A DNA stretch of 64,000 bases, taken from the NCBI GenBank assembly GCA_030998015.1, contig JARWMV010000233.1, forward strand, positions 2,356,001 to 2,420,000, in the 5' to 3' direction. How positions within the stretch are numbered: the first letter of the stretch is position 1; the number at the start of each line of letters is the position of its first letter. Source of the stretch: Ceratorhiza oryzae-sativae (taxonomy: Eukaryota; Basidiomycota; Agaricomycetes; Cantharellales; Ceratobasidiaceae). Positions 34,805-46,868 of the stretch are shown one piece after another. Below the pieces are notes generated by a model. That model was not told where the DNA came from and did not search any database. It saw only the letters and a program-made list of their open reading frames with translations. A program made the position numbers and the translations under genes.

Positions 34805-37763
34805 ATGAGGCTCAATAATGCCTTGATATGCGCCGCAGCTATGACAGCAGGCGTCCGCGCTGCGCTGCGGCAGTTTACTCTCAACATCACTCATGGTACG
34901 GTTGCTCCAGACAGTGTCTCGCGTCGTGCTTGGCTCGTTAATGGTAGGTGAAACTTGGAACTCTGGTGTGCTTGACTTGACCTGTTGGTTTTGCGAGCGC
35001 AGGCGTCACCCCTGGACCAACTATCATTGCGGACGAAGGTGACCAGCTAAGCATCACAGTAATCAACAATGGCGATGAGCCTATCACAATTCAGTGCGTA
35101 GAAGGACTGAGCTACATGCGCTAATCATTTACCCCTGTCTTTTTACAGCTGGCATGGGTATGTAATCAACGACACGGGATATGATTTACACCGTACTTAC
35201 TATTCAAGATAGAATTGAACAATATCAAACCCCTTGGTTCGTAACAGTCCCCTTCGTGGTTTTGTTCGATCAAACGTTGACCCATTACTCTAGGTCGGAT
35301 GGTGTCCCAGGCATCACTCAGTATCCTATTGCCGTGGGGAAGACTTTCGTCTACAATTACACGGCAACTCAGATGGGATACCATTGGTTCCATTCTCACT
35401 ATCAACTGCAAGTTGATGATGGACTCCGCGGAGACATTTACTTGCGACCCAAGGCTGATCGAGTAAACCCTTTCGGCTTAATTTCCAGCAATGCCGCCGA
35501 TATTGCCGCAATGAAAGCCGCCGAGAGAAACCCAAACCGGCTTTTCATATACGACTGGAAGCATAAAACGGCGAATGAGTACATGAGCGAGTAAGCCTGC
35601 ACGATACACTAGCCGAGAGAGCCCAGCTGATCCGTATCTAGATGGAAACGAACGCAAGTCGAACCACTGTGCCTTGATGAGTGAGTTTATGCTAGCGTAA
35701 CACCCGAGAATTATATTGAATTTAAACCACAGCATATTAATCAATGGCAAAGGGTAGGTGATCGCTCCTTTACTCTCCTCAACTGAATTTACATCTATAT
35801 CTCAGGCAAATGGTCTGTCCAATCAGGGCTATCCTGGATCCCGTGGTTCACCCAACCGTTGGAAAGGCAACAGACAAGGGGTAGGTGCTTGATTGGAAAT
35901 ATATAAGGGCTGACTTAGACAAAATCCCAGCTGCGCATATCCTAATAACACGAAGGTGTTCCCTTATGGAGGAGACCCTACCAAAGTGTTGCCAGAAATC
36001 TTTTATGCCTGCCAGGTGAGCAGTATGGCCGGCTTTCAGAGAGTTTGATTGACTAAATTCACGAATTCAGAATACTACGACGGAACTTGAAGTCATTCAG
36101 GTAAATCCTGCAGCGAAGTGGGCAGCCTTTAACGTCGGTCAGTTGAATAACCGGCACGTGTGTGATTCACCTTATCTTTGACCTTGAGTAGTCAATGCAG
36201 CGAGCATCTGGGATCTAAGAGGTGATTGTAGCATTTGCAAAACAGAAGTACACAAAAGCTGATTTCCCATAAAGTTTCAATCGACAATCATACTTTGTAC
36301 ACGTTTGCTGCGGATGGCTCTTACATTCAGCCAATCCAATCCGAGGTAGGCCATAGAACCTGGTCCCCGTTCTCACCCAGCCCCTTGCTCAAAACTTGGT
36401 TTGAAAGTTCATTGGAATTCCAATTGGTGTACGATTCCAATTCTTCATAAAGGTGAGCTGCCCTTAATTGCGTCAACACCTCGGTTTCAAACCATGGCTG
36501 GCTGTTTCAGCTCGACAAACCCGATAAAGATTATACTATCCGAGTGGCGGCATCGGTTATGCCTCAAAGGCTTAGCGGATATGCGGTGAGTCCATCTCTT
36601 ACGCATGTTTATGAGTGGTATCTCTTAAACGCAGGATGTCACAAGGTGCTTCAATACAATACGAATGCCCCGATCCCCACTAAACGCGGTTTACCTGAAA
36701 TTGAGAGGCCGAACAAAGTCAAGCGCACTGTGTACGCGACTCCTCATCCCAAGAATCCGTATATCGACTATGCTGGGCAAGCAATCGGATCAGCTCGTGA
36801 ACTCGATCCTATTGATATCAAGCCATATCCTGCTAATCCTCCTCCAAAGCCGGCAGCAAGCCAGGTAAAAGCGTCCATTCCTCTCTCAGCAGCGTTCTCA
36901 GAATGAAATAGATTGTTACCATCCGCCTCAACGCTCAACGTACCTCCGAGCTTGGCTGGTTCTTAAACAACAAGACTTGGACGGTGAACTCTCATCCTTC
37001 GCCTTAAAATTCCAACGGCTGACTAGGACGAACAGGAACTTCCCGACTCGGCGGCTCCGATCATGTTCGATCTGTCCCAAGGCAATTCCGTAGACCCCGC
37101 ACTCAAGTTCACAACACTGGATGAGGTAAGAATATTCGTTTTGGATGCGGGATTTTTTGGTTTGACGAGACCCAGCAATATGTTGACGTAATCATGGTCG
37201 TTACGAGTGGCAACCCCTCTATCCACCCACCCCACCCGTGCGTGAAATCCTGTAATCGAATCGGCCAATAATTCACATTACTTTCAGTATCCATAAGCAT
37301 GGGGTCAAAGGCTGGTTTCTCGGATGGGGGTCGGGCGGATTCCCATATAAGACGGTGGCGGAAGCTGCAGCAGCAGGTGTGCCCCAGCAGTTGATCAGAA
37401 ACTCGATAATTCTGAGCTGCGCACGCATAGGATTGCCCGGTCTGAACATGGTAGACCCACAATACCGCGACACGTTTGTTACCCCCCCGGGCACTGGAGG
37501 AATGAACTGGATTGCCTTCCGGTTCAAATCTCTGATCCAGGCCCTACATTCATGCATTGCCATATTGGTACGTGGTAGTGACAAGAGACATCCTTTTTAC
37601 CTAACTGGCCATCTCCTGAAGACCCTCATTTGGCTGTCGGAATGGCTGTTCTCTTGATGGTAAGCTCCTCTGCATCTAAAGTTTGAATGTTACTGACCAG
37701 GGCTTACAGGAGGGGATTGACAAGTGGCCGAGTGTGCCCCCGTATTACTTGGCACAGCACTGA
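34805..37763 (+). CDS. laccase-like multicopper oxidase (AA1), secreted
   Basis: Copper enzyme that oxidises phenols or metal ions and reduces oxygen to water. The start ATG at 34805 is followed by a signal peptide (MRLNNALICAAAMTAGVRA). About 18 small exons. Copper sites: HWHG (CA at 35092-35093, 9-nt exon 35149-35157, then 35213), HWFHSHYQLQVDDGLRG (about 35385-35435), HPPHPIHKHG (about 37222-37307) and HCHIDPHLAVGM (about 37555-37650, split by an intron). All ten Cu-binding His and the Cys are present. Ends WPSVPPYYLAQH-stop at 37761. One apparent single-base loss near 37,526-37,534 (RFK / SDPGPTFMHCHI change frame) may be a sequence error. Secreted; convergent with the LPMO at 38079-39235. 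Confidence 0.9.
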
Positions 37764-38078
37764 AACTTCTAATCCAGATGAGTTAACCACAGGTTTTAAA
37801 CGTATCTGGGTACAGAAAATTCCTTCTTTCTTTCTTTGGGGATATTTGTATTTGAAATATGCACAGAAATTTCTTTGTGCAATAAAATTTAGAATTTGGA
37901 GCCTGTTGAATAGTGCATTGAGCCACGGGGTGAGTAGGCCGAAAGAAGGGCAATTTTAAACTGGGGCGCCAGGGCCATTTATTTGTTCTACGATATGGCA
38001 AGCCACATAGCAAGAGAACACAAACGTGAATACGAGGGATCAAGGGCAAGCCCCTGAACACATCGAGGAATAAATGAA
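37764..38078. other. shared 3' intergenic region
   Basis: 315 bp between the stop codons of two convergent genes (laccase-like and LPMO-1). Nothing else seen; it would contain both terminators. Confidence 0.5.
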
Positions 38079-39235
38079 TCACAAACACTGAGAGTACCAA
38101 TCATTGCTGAACTTGCATGTCGAACCAGGCGCGCAAACCTTGGGGCCTGTGAATCCGATGCCCCCACACTGCCCGTACTTCGCGACGGTAGCACCCGAAG
38201 GATTCGTTGGAGAAGGGGAAGCAGTGGAGGTACGAATGGTAACTGTAGTCATCTTGGTCGTCGACAAAGCAGAGGAGGCTGGTTTAGCGGTGGTTGTTGG
38301 CCCTGCAGCGGTCGTGGACGGCTTGGACCCAGCGGGAGGGACGGGTCCAATGCCAGCACCAGCAGCGGCAAAGACGCAACTGGGCCACCGGGGGAGACAT
38401 AGGACGAACAGGTGACCCATACAAGTTGAACAATATTCCCGTGCCCCCGGATCGATAATCCTTTTGGAAGTCGATACCCGACGTCAACTTGACAGAGCCG
38501 GACGAGACAACCTTGATCTGCATGCATCCCATGTAAAACTGGGCACCGCGAGCGGGATTGATCGCAAAATCGGTATCCGACTCGTGCAACGCGATGATCT
38601 CCGGACGAATGAGGTATTCACCAGCTGCGAGATCAGGGACGGTGATTGAAACAGTCCCTTTGGCAGCAATGAGCTTGTCGACAGCCTATATGCGTGATCT
38701 GAGTCTCTGCGATGAGGTAGTACGAAAAGAAACTAAATACCCAGCTGCCACCAGAAAACCCTTGGTCAAAGATTTTGTTCCACACAGCTCCAACACCATT
38801 TGACGCCGCTGGCGCAACGTACACCATCACTGGTCCTTTGTGAGTAGGATCAATAATGTCGTCGCGGCGGTTGTCGTGTTGCCCTTTTAGCCGGATATCA
38901 GTAAAACGACAGTTCATACCCAGAGGAGAACCATACATTCGAGTGTCAGCACATCGCCAGACACAACCTCAATGGTTCGAGGGACATGAGAGTTGTTCGT
39001 ATTGCAGATGATGTCTTTTGACTTGACATCCTTGACGGGAGAATTGCTCGAGGGGCCACGAATATAAGAGCCGATACCAGCGCCGAGGTCCACGCCTAAG
39101 CGGCAAGCGGGTCAGAGTGTGAAGAGACTAAACCATGAATTATGACTTGCCATTCTTCCAGGCGTACTGGAAGGTCGCGTGGCCATAGACAGCCGAGATA
39201 GAGGCGAGAGCGGCGACAACAACAGTAAGCTTCAT
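38079..39235 (-). CDS. lytic polysaccharide monooxygenase AA9 with CBM1, LPMO-1
   Basis: Copper monooxygenase that cleaves cellulose or hemicellulose chains oxidatively. Exons 39235-39151, 39095-38937, 38883-38741, 38685-38079. After the signal peptide ([18 protein letters not shown]) the mature enzyme starts with the required His (HATFQYAW). Second copper His in [14 protein letters not shown]. The [14 protein letters not shown] segment lies near the C-terminal part of the catalytic core. A Ser/Thr linker leads to CBM1 ([20 protein letters not shown]), which binds cellulose. The first intron begins with GC (GCAAGT), not GT. Two apparent single-base losses (about 38,402-38,412 and 38,370-38,376) separate core, linker and CBM1 frames. 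Otherwise intact. Confidence 0.9.
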
Positions 39236-39414
39236 GTCGAGTCTTCTAGCACTAGAGCGTTAAAGATGGTTTTGGACCAGGCCAAAAAAGGATTGCGTAG
39301 GCAAAAAAGAATGAGAGAATGTGGCAAGCGAGAGAATGTGCAATCGAGAAACCGAGCCAAGTCGGAGTGAGAGAAGAGACAAGTACTTTGAATGGATTCT
39401 GTCCATGAGCCAGG

Positions 39415-39422
39415 CTTTTATA
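39415..39422 (-). promoter_or_regulatory. TATA box of LPMO-1
   Basis: TATAAAAG on the minus strand, 180 bp upstream of the LPMO-1 start codon. The spacing matches the TATA box of its paralogue LPMO-2 (about 205 bp). Confidence 0.6.
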
Positions 39423-39892
39423 CTCTGGCGTGCGAGTACGAGGCCAAAGTCGAGTACATAGTAACTTTGATCTTCACAACAAGCCTCAGGTACATGTTAC
39501 GGCGAGCATATATCGCGGATAACCTTCAGAAGCTGAAGGAGATAGAGAGCGGAGATCTTAATATTTATTATAGAAGCCGAAAGGAGAGGTTGTTAGGGCA
39601 CGCAGGATCCAGGAACGTTTTCATGCACATGGCTTGATAATTAATGATTCGCCCTCGGCCGGTTACTGCCAAGGATCTCGTGGTCGGGTCCCTGCAACAC
39701 GGCTGTTCCGTTTCACGCCAGGCTCGGAGTAAATCATTCCATTTCGTTGCGCAAATGAGCGGTACATGTGAAAGATTCTCAAATATAAATATCACAATTC
39801 CTTTTTGCTGTCCAAAATTATCCCGTACAGTCGAATCAGTGACGCGTTGCCAACTGTTAATGGGGTATTAGGTCGCTGTTTAAGCACCAAGA
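39423..39892. other. intergenic, promoter of LPMO-1 and 3' end of SulP gene
   Basis: No further gene seen. Confidence 0.4.
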
Positions 39893-42800
39893 TCATATGG
39901 CACTTACAGCAGCCAGCAGCACGTCATAGTCTTGTTTTGCAGCTAGAGATCAGTTGGATCAGTCTTCCAGTTGCTTCTCGCCCTGACCCATTCATTCACA
40001 CACCTTTCAAGACAAGCGTCACAAACGCCTTGGCCACTTCACCCTGTTCCCTTTCAAGCTTCTCATAATTTTCCGCGCTCATCTTCCAAACAACGGATGC
40101 GCGCTCCGCAACTACAGTAGCGTTTCTTGGTGTCCCTGACAATGCCGATAATTCTCCGGCCAACGTCCCTGCGGTCATAGACTGGCCAAGCCGAGCACTC
40201 ATCAGATCTAATATGAAGGATGCCATGGCGAAAAAAAAGAAACCCACCTCTTGGACAGGAGCGCTATGCGCGGCAAAATCATAGTTGGCTTGCAACACCC
40301 CACTCTCGATCACAAACAACCCATCTGGCAAATCGCCTTGCCTCCACAGTACCTCGCCCGCCTGGAGTTCAACGCGCGTAAAGTATGCGGCAAGCTTGGC
40401 CATCAGCTCGGGGTCGTTGGCATGTGACGAGAAGGTTTTGATGAGCGAATAGGTTGGCTCGCGAGGAGATGATTCTGGTGCTTCTGTCGCCGCTGGAATC
40501 TCACCTGCATCATCCGCTAAATCCGAACCCATAAGCATACATAGGGGTCGTATCACATGAAACTTACCATTAGGCATTAGTCTCTTGCCCGCGTCGACCA
40601 AGTGAGAGCGGCGAGGAGAATTCAGATACGACGCGCCAAATGCGATTGGCAGACGCTGGGTTTGATTCTTTGGTGCAGGACGAGCAACGGCATCGGACTG
40701 TGGCTCCTCTTTCTTTGCGCTACTGGCCGCAAACCATGCCGTCAAATAGGCATTCTCGGTCCCTAGGACCATGTCAAGTCGTTGCTCCACTCCAAAAAGG
40801 ACCAAACTTACATTCCATCGCCTCGTTCAACGTTGCAAACACTTCGACCCCAGTTCCACGGTCGGCCCAGACGTCTACCTGCTGCAACGCCCTTCCAACA
40901 GCCGAATCTGCGGCAACCCCGCATATGATGAGTGTTACGCGCTTGACGGCCAACAGCCTTTGGACTCGGACGAATGCTTCGGCCGAGGACATGTCCAGTC
41001 CGCCTACGAGGGCCAGATCGACGATAAGGAATCGAATCGGTCGTTTGTTCCAGTTGGCGATATCAATCAGTTGACTGAGATCAAGCCAGTCAGTCAGAGT
41101 GCCTGTCTTGAGGTGGTCGGACATACCGAATCGTACTCTCCACATATGTTACGCTTCCAAAGAAAATCATTCCTTGCAATCTCAAGATCGCAGTCTGGCG
41201 CAAATGGAATAAATTCAAGATTCCGACTTTTTGACATTTACTCACCTGGCACGCCACCTCCCTGATATACTGCCTATGCGCGCTCGGTCGCCGGACGGTC
41301 GACATGGCCGTGTCGCCATAGTATAACGCACGGATGCACTTTCTCTTTGAATTTTGCACGACAAAGAAGAAGCCTGAATGACATCTCTCAGCCAAACATC
41401 CTAATCTGCCAGTTGACAACCTACATGCGAGAATGATCCCGAACAACACTCCTATCACGAAATCGTACAAGGACTATTGTTTCTGTGAGATTGCGTCCGG
41501 CGTATCATACCACCAAACTCACCATGCAGAGCATGATTGCAATGATCGTAATGTACTCGGATCTATCCAAATCTCAGCACCTTGTTCCTCGTTTCACTTC
41601 CTCAACTCACGTGCTAACGCGGTGTCGTGTATCCCAAACGCTCTCCTTGACCAAGTCGATCCCGAGTACGAAAATCAATGCGCCGACGACCATCACCGCT
41701 AAGCCAGTGGTCAGCGCTCATCCCCGGAACACAACACAAACCAAGACTCACGAATATAGCCAATAGGGCCAGTCCCGATCCAGAGCAGCAACACACTGCT
41801 ACACGCCAGCAAGAACCCAGCATAGCGCGTTCCGCCTCCGACGCGGTAGAATCTGCTGCGTGTCAGCGACAACCTCGTCGAACCTTGGCTCCACTCACAG
41901 CAGAGTATTGACATAGACCAGGTAGTTTGGTGCAACGCCGACCAAGCCGGCCAACAGGTTGCTTATGCCATGCGCTGTCAACTCGCGATTCGTATCGATG
42001 TTATCCTCGTTCAATGACACGGCTACCAAACTCATCAGCTGGCCAGCGCCTTTTCCAGCTAATCGACTCACCCAAAGCAGGGACGTTCAACGGGGGATGC
42101 AGCGTGTTGAAGAACAGCAACGCCAGCTGGGTTGGGATACCAGCCCAAATTGCTGGCCAGCTTGTCTTGCCGAAATCTGATCCAGGTGGCCTCAGTGACC
42201 CCCACCCCCGAAAAAAGCGCATACACATACCGAATTTGGTATAGAAAGAATACCAAGGTTCTCTCGACCCTCCCACATCAAACACCCAACCCCCGTTCCG
42301 GAGCGTGTCAATATCCAACCCAATAATGGCCACGACGATATAAAAGGCGACGCCAATCGCGATGAAATCTGTCAAGCTCGTTGGCGCCCATCATCAAAGC
42401 CTACAAAGAAATGAAACTCACAAACAGGAAACACGAGTTGATGATGCACCCGATGGGTAATGATCCGGAGCAAGACGGCAAGGGCGAATGCCGGAACCCA
42501 AAGTGTGAGATGGTGCGAATCCATGAAAAACTTGCGAAACGTAGCCATGTTGTACTGGAATCCCTCCTCGTCGTTGACTCCAGCCGCCACCTCAAACCTG
42601 CCGAACAGTGAGCATGGACTCCGAACTCGGAGCTAGAGCCTACCCAGTTTCGATCAAAAAAATGCCGACGCCACCGATACAGCCAACGAGAATATGCCTC
42701 GGGAAGAATCCAATAATGACACCCAAACGAAACACGCCAAGCAGCAAAAACGTCAATCCTATTTGCTCATGTCAACGGCTTGCCCGATCAAACCAAGAGT

Positions 42801-44490
42801 GTACTGACCAGTCAAAATCGAGCTCAGGCAAAACGCGACCATGGTCGTGGCCACAACTACCTCTGGCTTGTCCTCGCCGACGTGGGCAATGATCCCGGAG
42901 GCAAGCATGTGGAAAAACGGCTGCACACACATTATCGACCCATGGAGATTCGACGACGGCAACAAGACTTACCACGACCTCGATCATCATGCTCCCGTTT
43001 GCGCCCTCGAACGCGCTTCCACCAAAGGTGTAGACCATCTGGGCCACAAATGTCCTGCATGATCGGAAGCGATCAAGTTGTCAGTCAAGCTTGCTCGTAC
43101 ACGTGCGGGATGACATCATGATCGACAGACGAGTGCCGTAACGCGCCACAGAATTCTATATTAATGGACTTACGTGACGAAAAACATGGAAACTCCCAGC
43201 CCAGCAAAGCCGTCAAAGATCTCGCCAGCCGGGAACATAATCATCTAGGGTCGAGTCGTTCAGCCTGAGGATAAGTATAGATAAAAGGCATGACTCACTC
43301 CATAGGACACGCCGTCCAACACGTTTAGCAACATTCCAAGCACCACCGCCGGCAATGTGAGACCGGTGAGAGCCAGCCCAGCCTTGACCGCACCAGGCGT
43401 CGCGAGCTGTTTGGCGCGTGAGATACCGTGCTGGGCGACAGTCTTGCACGACTTCCAGGTCAAGTGGCGTTCAGGCGCCGACGAGTTTGGGCGAGGCAGA
43501 GTTTCCGGAGTGCTATTCTGGCTGGTCAATGGGGGGTGGAGAGTTGCACCGTACGACGGCCTGACGTGTGCGCCCAACAGCCCGGCGCGCTCGCCGTGGA
43601 CTTGGATGTCTTCGGGCCGAATGGTGTCGGCACTCGTTCCAGCGTGGTCGGCCGGGGAAGTCGAGGGCCGGCCGGGCAAATCGCGGTCGGCATCAATGGG
43701 CGAGCGAGCCACGCCGTTTCTGTCTGCCGACGTCGAGCCCTCGCGAGCGATCATCCGGGAGAGCCCGCTCGGTTTGCCGCTCTGGGCGCGCACGGGCGAG
43801 ACGGACGAGGACAGGCTGAGGACTGGCCCGGCGGTGGTGACGCCGATTCCGCTGCCCAGGGCCTGTTCCTCGTCGAGCTCCTGCATCGGGGCGAGCGCAT
43901 CGAGTGGGGCGACGCCTTCGCGGGCCTTTCCCAAGGAGGTGCCGAGCAGATGGGCCGAGGTTGCGATGCGGGACCATGGACGAGCTCTCGACCGACGAGG
44001 GGGCGAACATGGCGGAGAGATGTGCCGAGGCAGCGCGTATGCGGTCTGGAGTGTCGGACATGCGCACCGAATGCGAGTGGGCAGACGAGCTGAACGTATA
44101 AGTAAACGATCCGCGGCGCACTAGACTTGGGAAAAAAGACGCGGTCAGCACGCAATCGGGCGCAAGTGGTATTAATATGAAACCAGCAGGCTAAGTTGAG
44201 CATCGCGAAGAGCGGTCATCTGAGCACCAGCGCAAACCCAATCGCCCCGTCCAAATCTGAATCTTAACATGCGGCACAGACTCACACCGAGGGTGATGAA
44301 CTAGGGCCTGCGCCCATCGACTGGGGGCGGGGATCTCGCGCGTCGTCGTCGCGTCGTCGTCATCGTCGTCCTCGGTGACGACGACCTCGGGGTTGCTGGG
44401 CGTCATCGCCATGCTGGGGTGCAGGAACCCGCGGCCGCGCAAGTGGCTGGACATGAGAGAGCTGGGCAAGCTCGGTCGGCGCAGCGCCAT
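39893..44490 (-). CDS. SulP (SLC26-type) anion transporter with STAS and cyclic-nucleotide-binding-like domains
   Basis: Membrane transporter of the SulP family. ATG at 44490; exon 1 44490-44286, with a Ser/Pro and acidic N-terminus. Cytosolic N-terminal region follows at 44120-43400. Membrane part begins [19 protein letters not shown] (about 43370-43315), then [14 protein letters not shown], and the family signature in [20 protein letters not shown] (about 42715-42655). A STAS domain ([19 protein letters not shown]) lies near 41020-40960 and a cNMP-binding-like domain ([16 protein letters not shown], then [20 protein letters not shown]) at about 40430-40290. The last exon ends at 39893. This domain order (SulP-STAS-cNMP) is that of yeast YGR125W/VSB1-type vacuolar proteins. 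More than ten introns. One apparent base loss in a C run near 43,970. Confidence 0.85.
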
Positions 44491-46656
44491 GGTCGAAATT
44501 TAACAGGCTCCTCGTCCCTCGTCGTTGTAGATAAGCACCCGGACATCGGACATAACGCCAGTCACATGCCATCAAATCCAATCCGGCCACACCAGTCTAC
44601 ACACTCTAAATCCTGTCTTTCGACCACCACACTGTAGAACATAACCGGCATTGAGCACCGGCATATTTCCAGAAATACACAGCAACATTCGCATTCAGAA
44701 CCAGCGATGACGTCTTGGTTCGGCATACCAACTCTAGAACATTCGCCACTGTTCACATAATATACGTTCATTGGCTCATCCGCGCTCTTCTCGACTGTTC
44801 CCACACCGTTCGCAGTTCTGCAACATGCAACCTACTCTCCACCCACAATTCATCCTCTGCTATCGGCACCCTATGGATGCGGCATGCTCTCGAAAACAAT
44901 CGGCATGAGCCAACGATCTAAGCGATAAATTTTGTGCTCAAGACCATAGCCGATCCAGTCAATCGAAAAAAAGTGAATACCTGTCCCTGACTTGATTTGC
45001 GCTAGGCAAGATCGGTCCTCTGCCACGGCGGATGCCCCGGCGGTTGAATTCCAAATGGCATCAAAGCTTCCCCTCCGGGCATACAACAATCCAGGTGCTT
45101 CGGCAATCGGTCCGTCCCGGCGGTCGCCTTGCGGTCGGGCCTGGAACACCCAGCTCCACTCTGAACCAATGAAAAAAGTATAACCAGCCAGCCAGCCGAT
45201 AACGGCATATCATCGTGCAACAATTGTACCCAGTGCAAAGCTTGACACATTTACAACCAAACGTGCGACTCATCTAGCGAAAGCGTTCATCCGACCGCGG
45301 CGCGATCTCCGCCTATAACCATTCACTTCCAACACGTTGCCGTAGCTCCGATGTCTACATCTGTCTCTCCTGACATCAATCGAATCATCCTACCTCTATA
45401 TACACAGCCCCAGAACAGCCTATCCTCCCTCGCGAAAAATTCAAGGCCATGGCCGAGACATTTACCACCGCCATATCCGGATTTAACCTTTTTCCTAGCC
45501 ATCCAGCCCTGCCGCATTTGCTTCTCAGTCCACCGAGATCGATCGCCTGCTCTTGCGGTCTCGACTAGGTTTCTCCGGCTTCGCGAGCGCCATAAAGTTA
45601 ATCGTCGGCTCTTGTGTACCAGCAGCCGGAAACCACCCCTGTTCGTACCTTTTATTTGGAGCCACTGACCGCATATGATCGCCGTCGGAACCGCCGCGAA
45701 CAAACTTTCCCGTATTCACCGCTAACCTTGCAACATCAATATGTTTTGGCTATGGTACAAATGCGATCTGTGTTGAGACACTCCATTCCTATGGGGAAAA
45801 ACTAGCACATCTTCTACCAAGACTGGGGATTTGTTGATACGAGTGAGCATATAGATTCGGGAGTGACACTAAACGCAACGAGCAACAGCCAAGTGTGTCG
45901 AAAATGTTTGCCGATTTCCCAACTCGACAAAGAAAGCAACTGGTGTAAATTGCGCAGCTCGGGTTCCTTGATATACGCGCACAGGGAATCAAGGGTGATC
46001 GAATAACTCAATGGTTGATATTGCACTCAGCGGGGCGGATATGCACCATTTATAATGAATTCACTGTGACCGTGTGGCCGGTCAGATGGTCAGTGCTTCA
46101 GCTTATGGTCAATACATTCTGGGCTTTGCGTGTGCGACTTGAATCGTGTCTTATTCTCGCACAGAACAGTATTGATAATAACAATCTTCCTCGTCCGAGC
46201 TTCTCACTGGGTCACGTGAATCCTACCCCGGTGCCTGCGGGCCGTCTCATCCCCTGTCGTTGCGAGGTCCCAGGTACCGCTCACGGAGCAACCGAGTTCG
46301 CTAAGCTCATATTTCTTGGCGCGCTTGCTCGGATGTCTGATGTGCTTGCTTCAACTCTGCTCTCATGAATATGCGCTCAAATCCGTTATTTCGTGCGAAC
46401 AATCATAATGCGCATACATGTGCAGCTCAACCACGAGTCTTGTTACAAACTATGGGCGGAGATTTTTCGGGGTTCTAAATTGGGAACAAATGTGTTTGGC
46501 ATTAAACTGGTTTCAATATTGCACCAAGTCACCAATCATATATCGTTCCTACGCTAATTAAACTAGCTTCGCCACCGCGAAATGAGCCCCTCATTCTCAA
46601 TAATAAACCCCCGTCGCCATGTGTGCCCCACGCGACCGCTCGCCACTTTGGCTCGC
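44491..46656. other. intergenic, no supported gene
   Basis: Only short overlapping frames without domains. The right end is the promoter of LPMO-2; the left end is the promoter of the SulP gene. Confidence 0.4.
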
Positions 46657-46664
46657 ATATATAA
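46657..46664 (+). promoter_or_regulatory. TATA box of LPMO-2
   Basis: TATATAAA about 205 bp before the start codon at 46869; a pyrimidine-rich (CT) leader follows, as is common in highly expressed fungal genes. Confidence 0.6.
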
Positions 46665-46868
46665 AATCCTTAGTTCACCGTCATCTGGGCTCAACAAACA
46701 CTCTTGTCTCCTCTTCTCACACTCGGTTCTGGTTCACTCTTTTGTCCGTCTCGGCTCTTGTTGCTGCGCACACCACACTCTCTCACTCACGTTCGCTTCA
46801 TTCGGCTTACTTGCCCACCCTTTCTTCAAACACACTTGATAACTTCTGCCCTTTGACTCGAAAAAGAC

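Noticed and set aside
43357..44124. 255- and 221-codon plus-strand frames opposite the SulP gene
   Set aside because: Arg/Ala-rich shadows of the N-terminal exons of the transporter; no domain.
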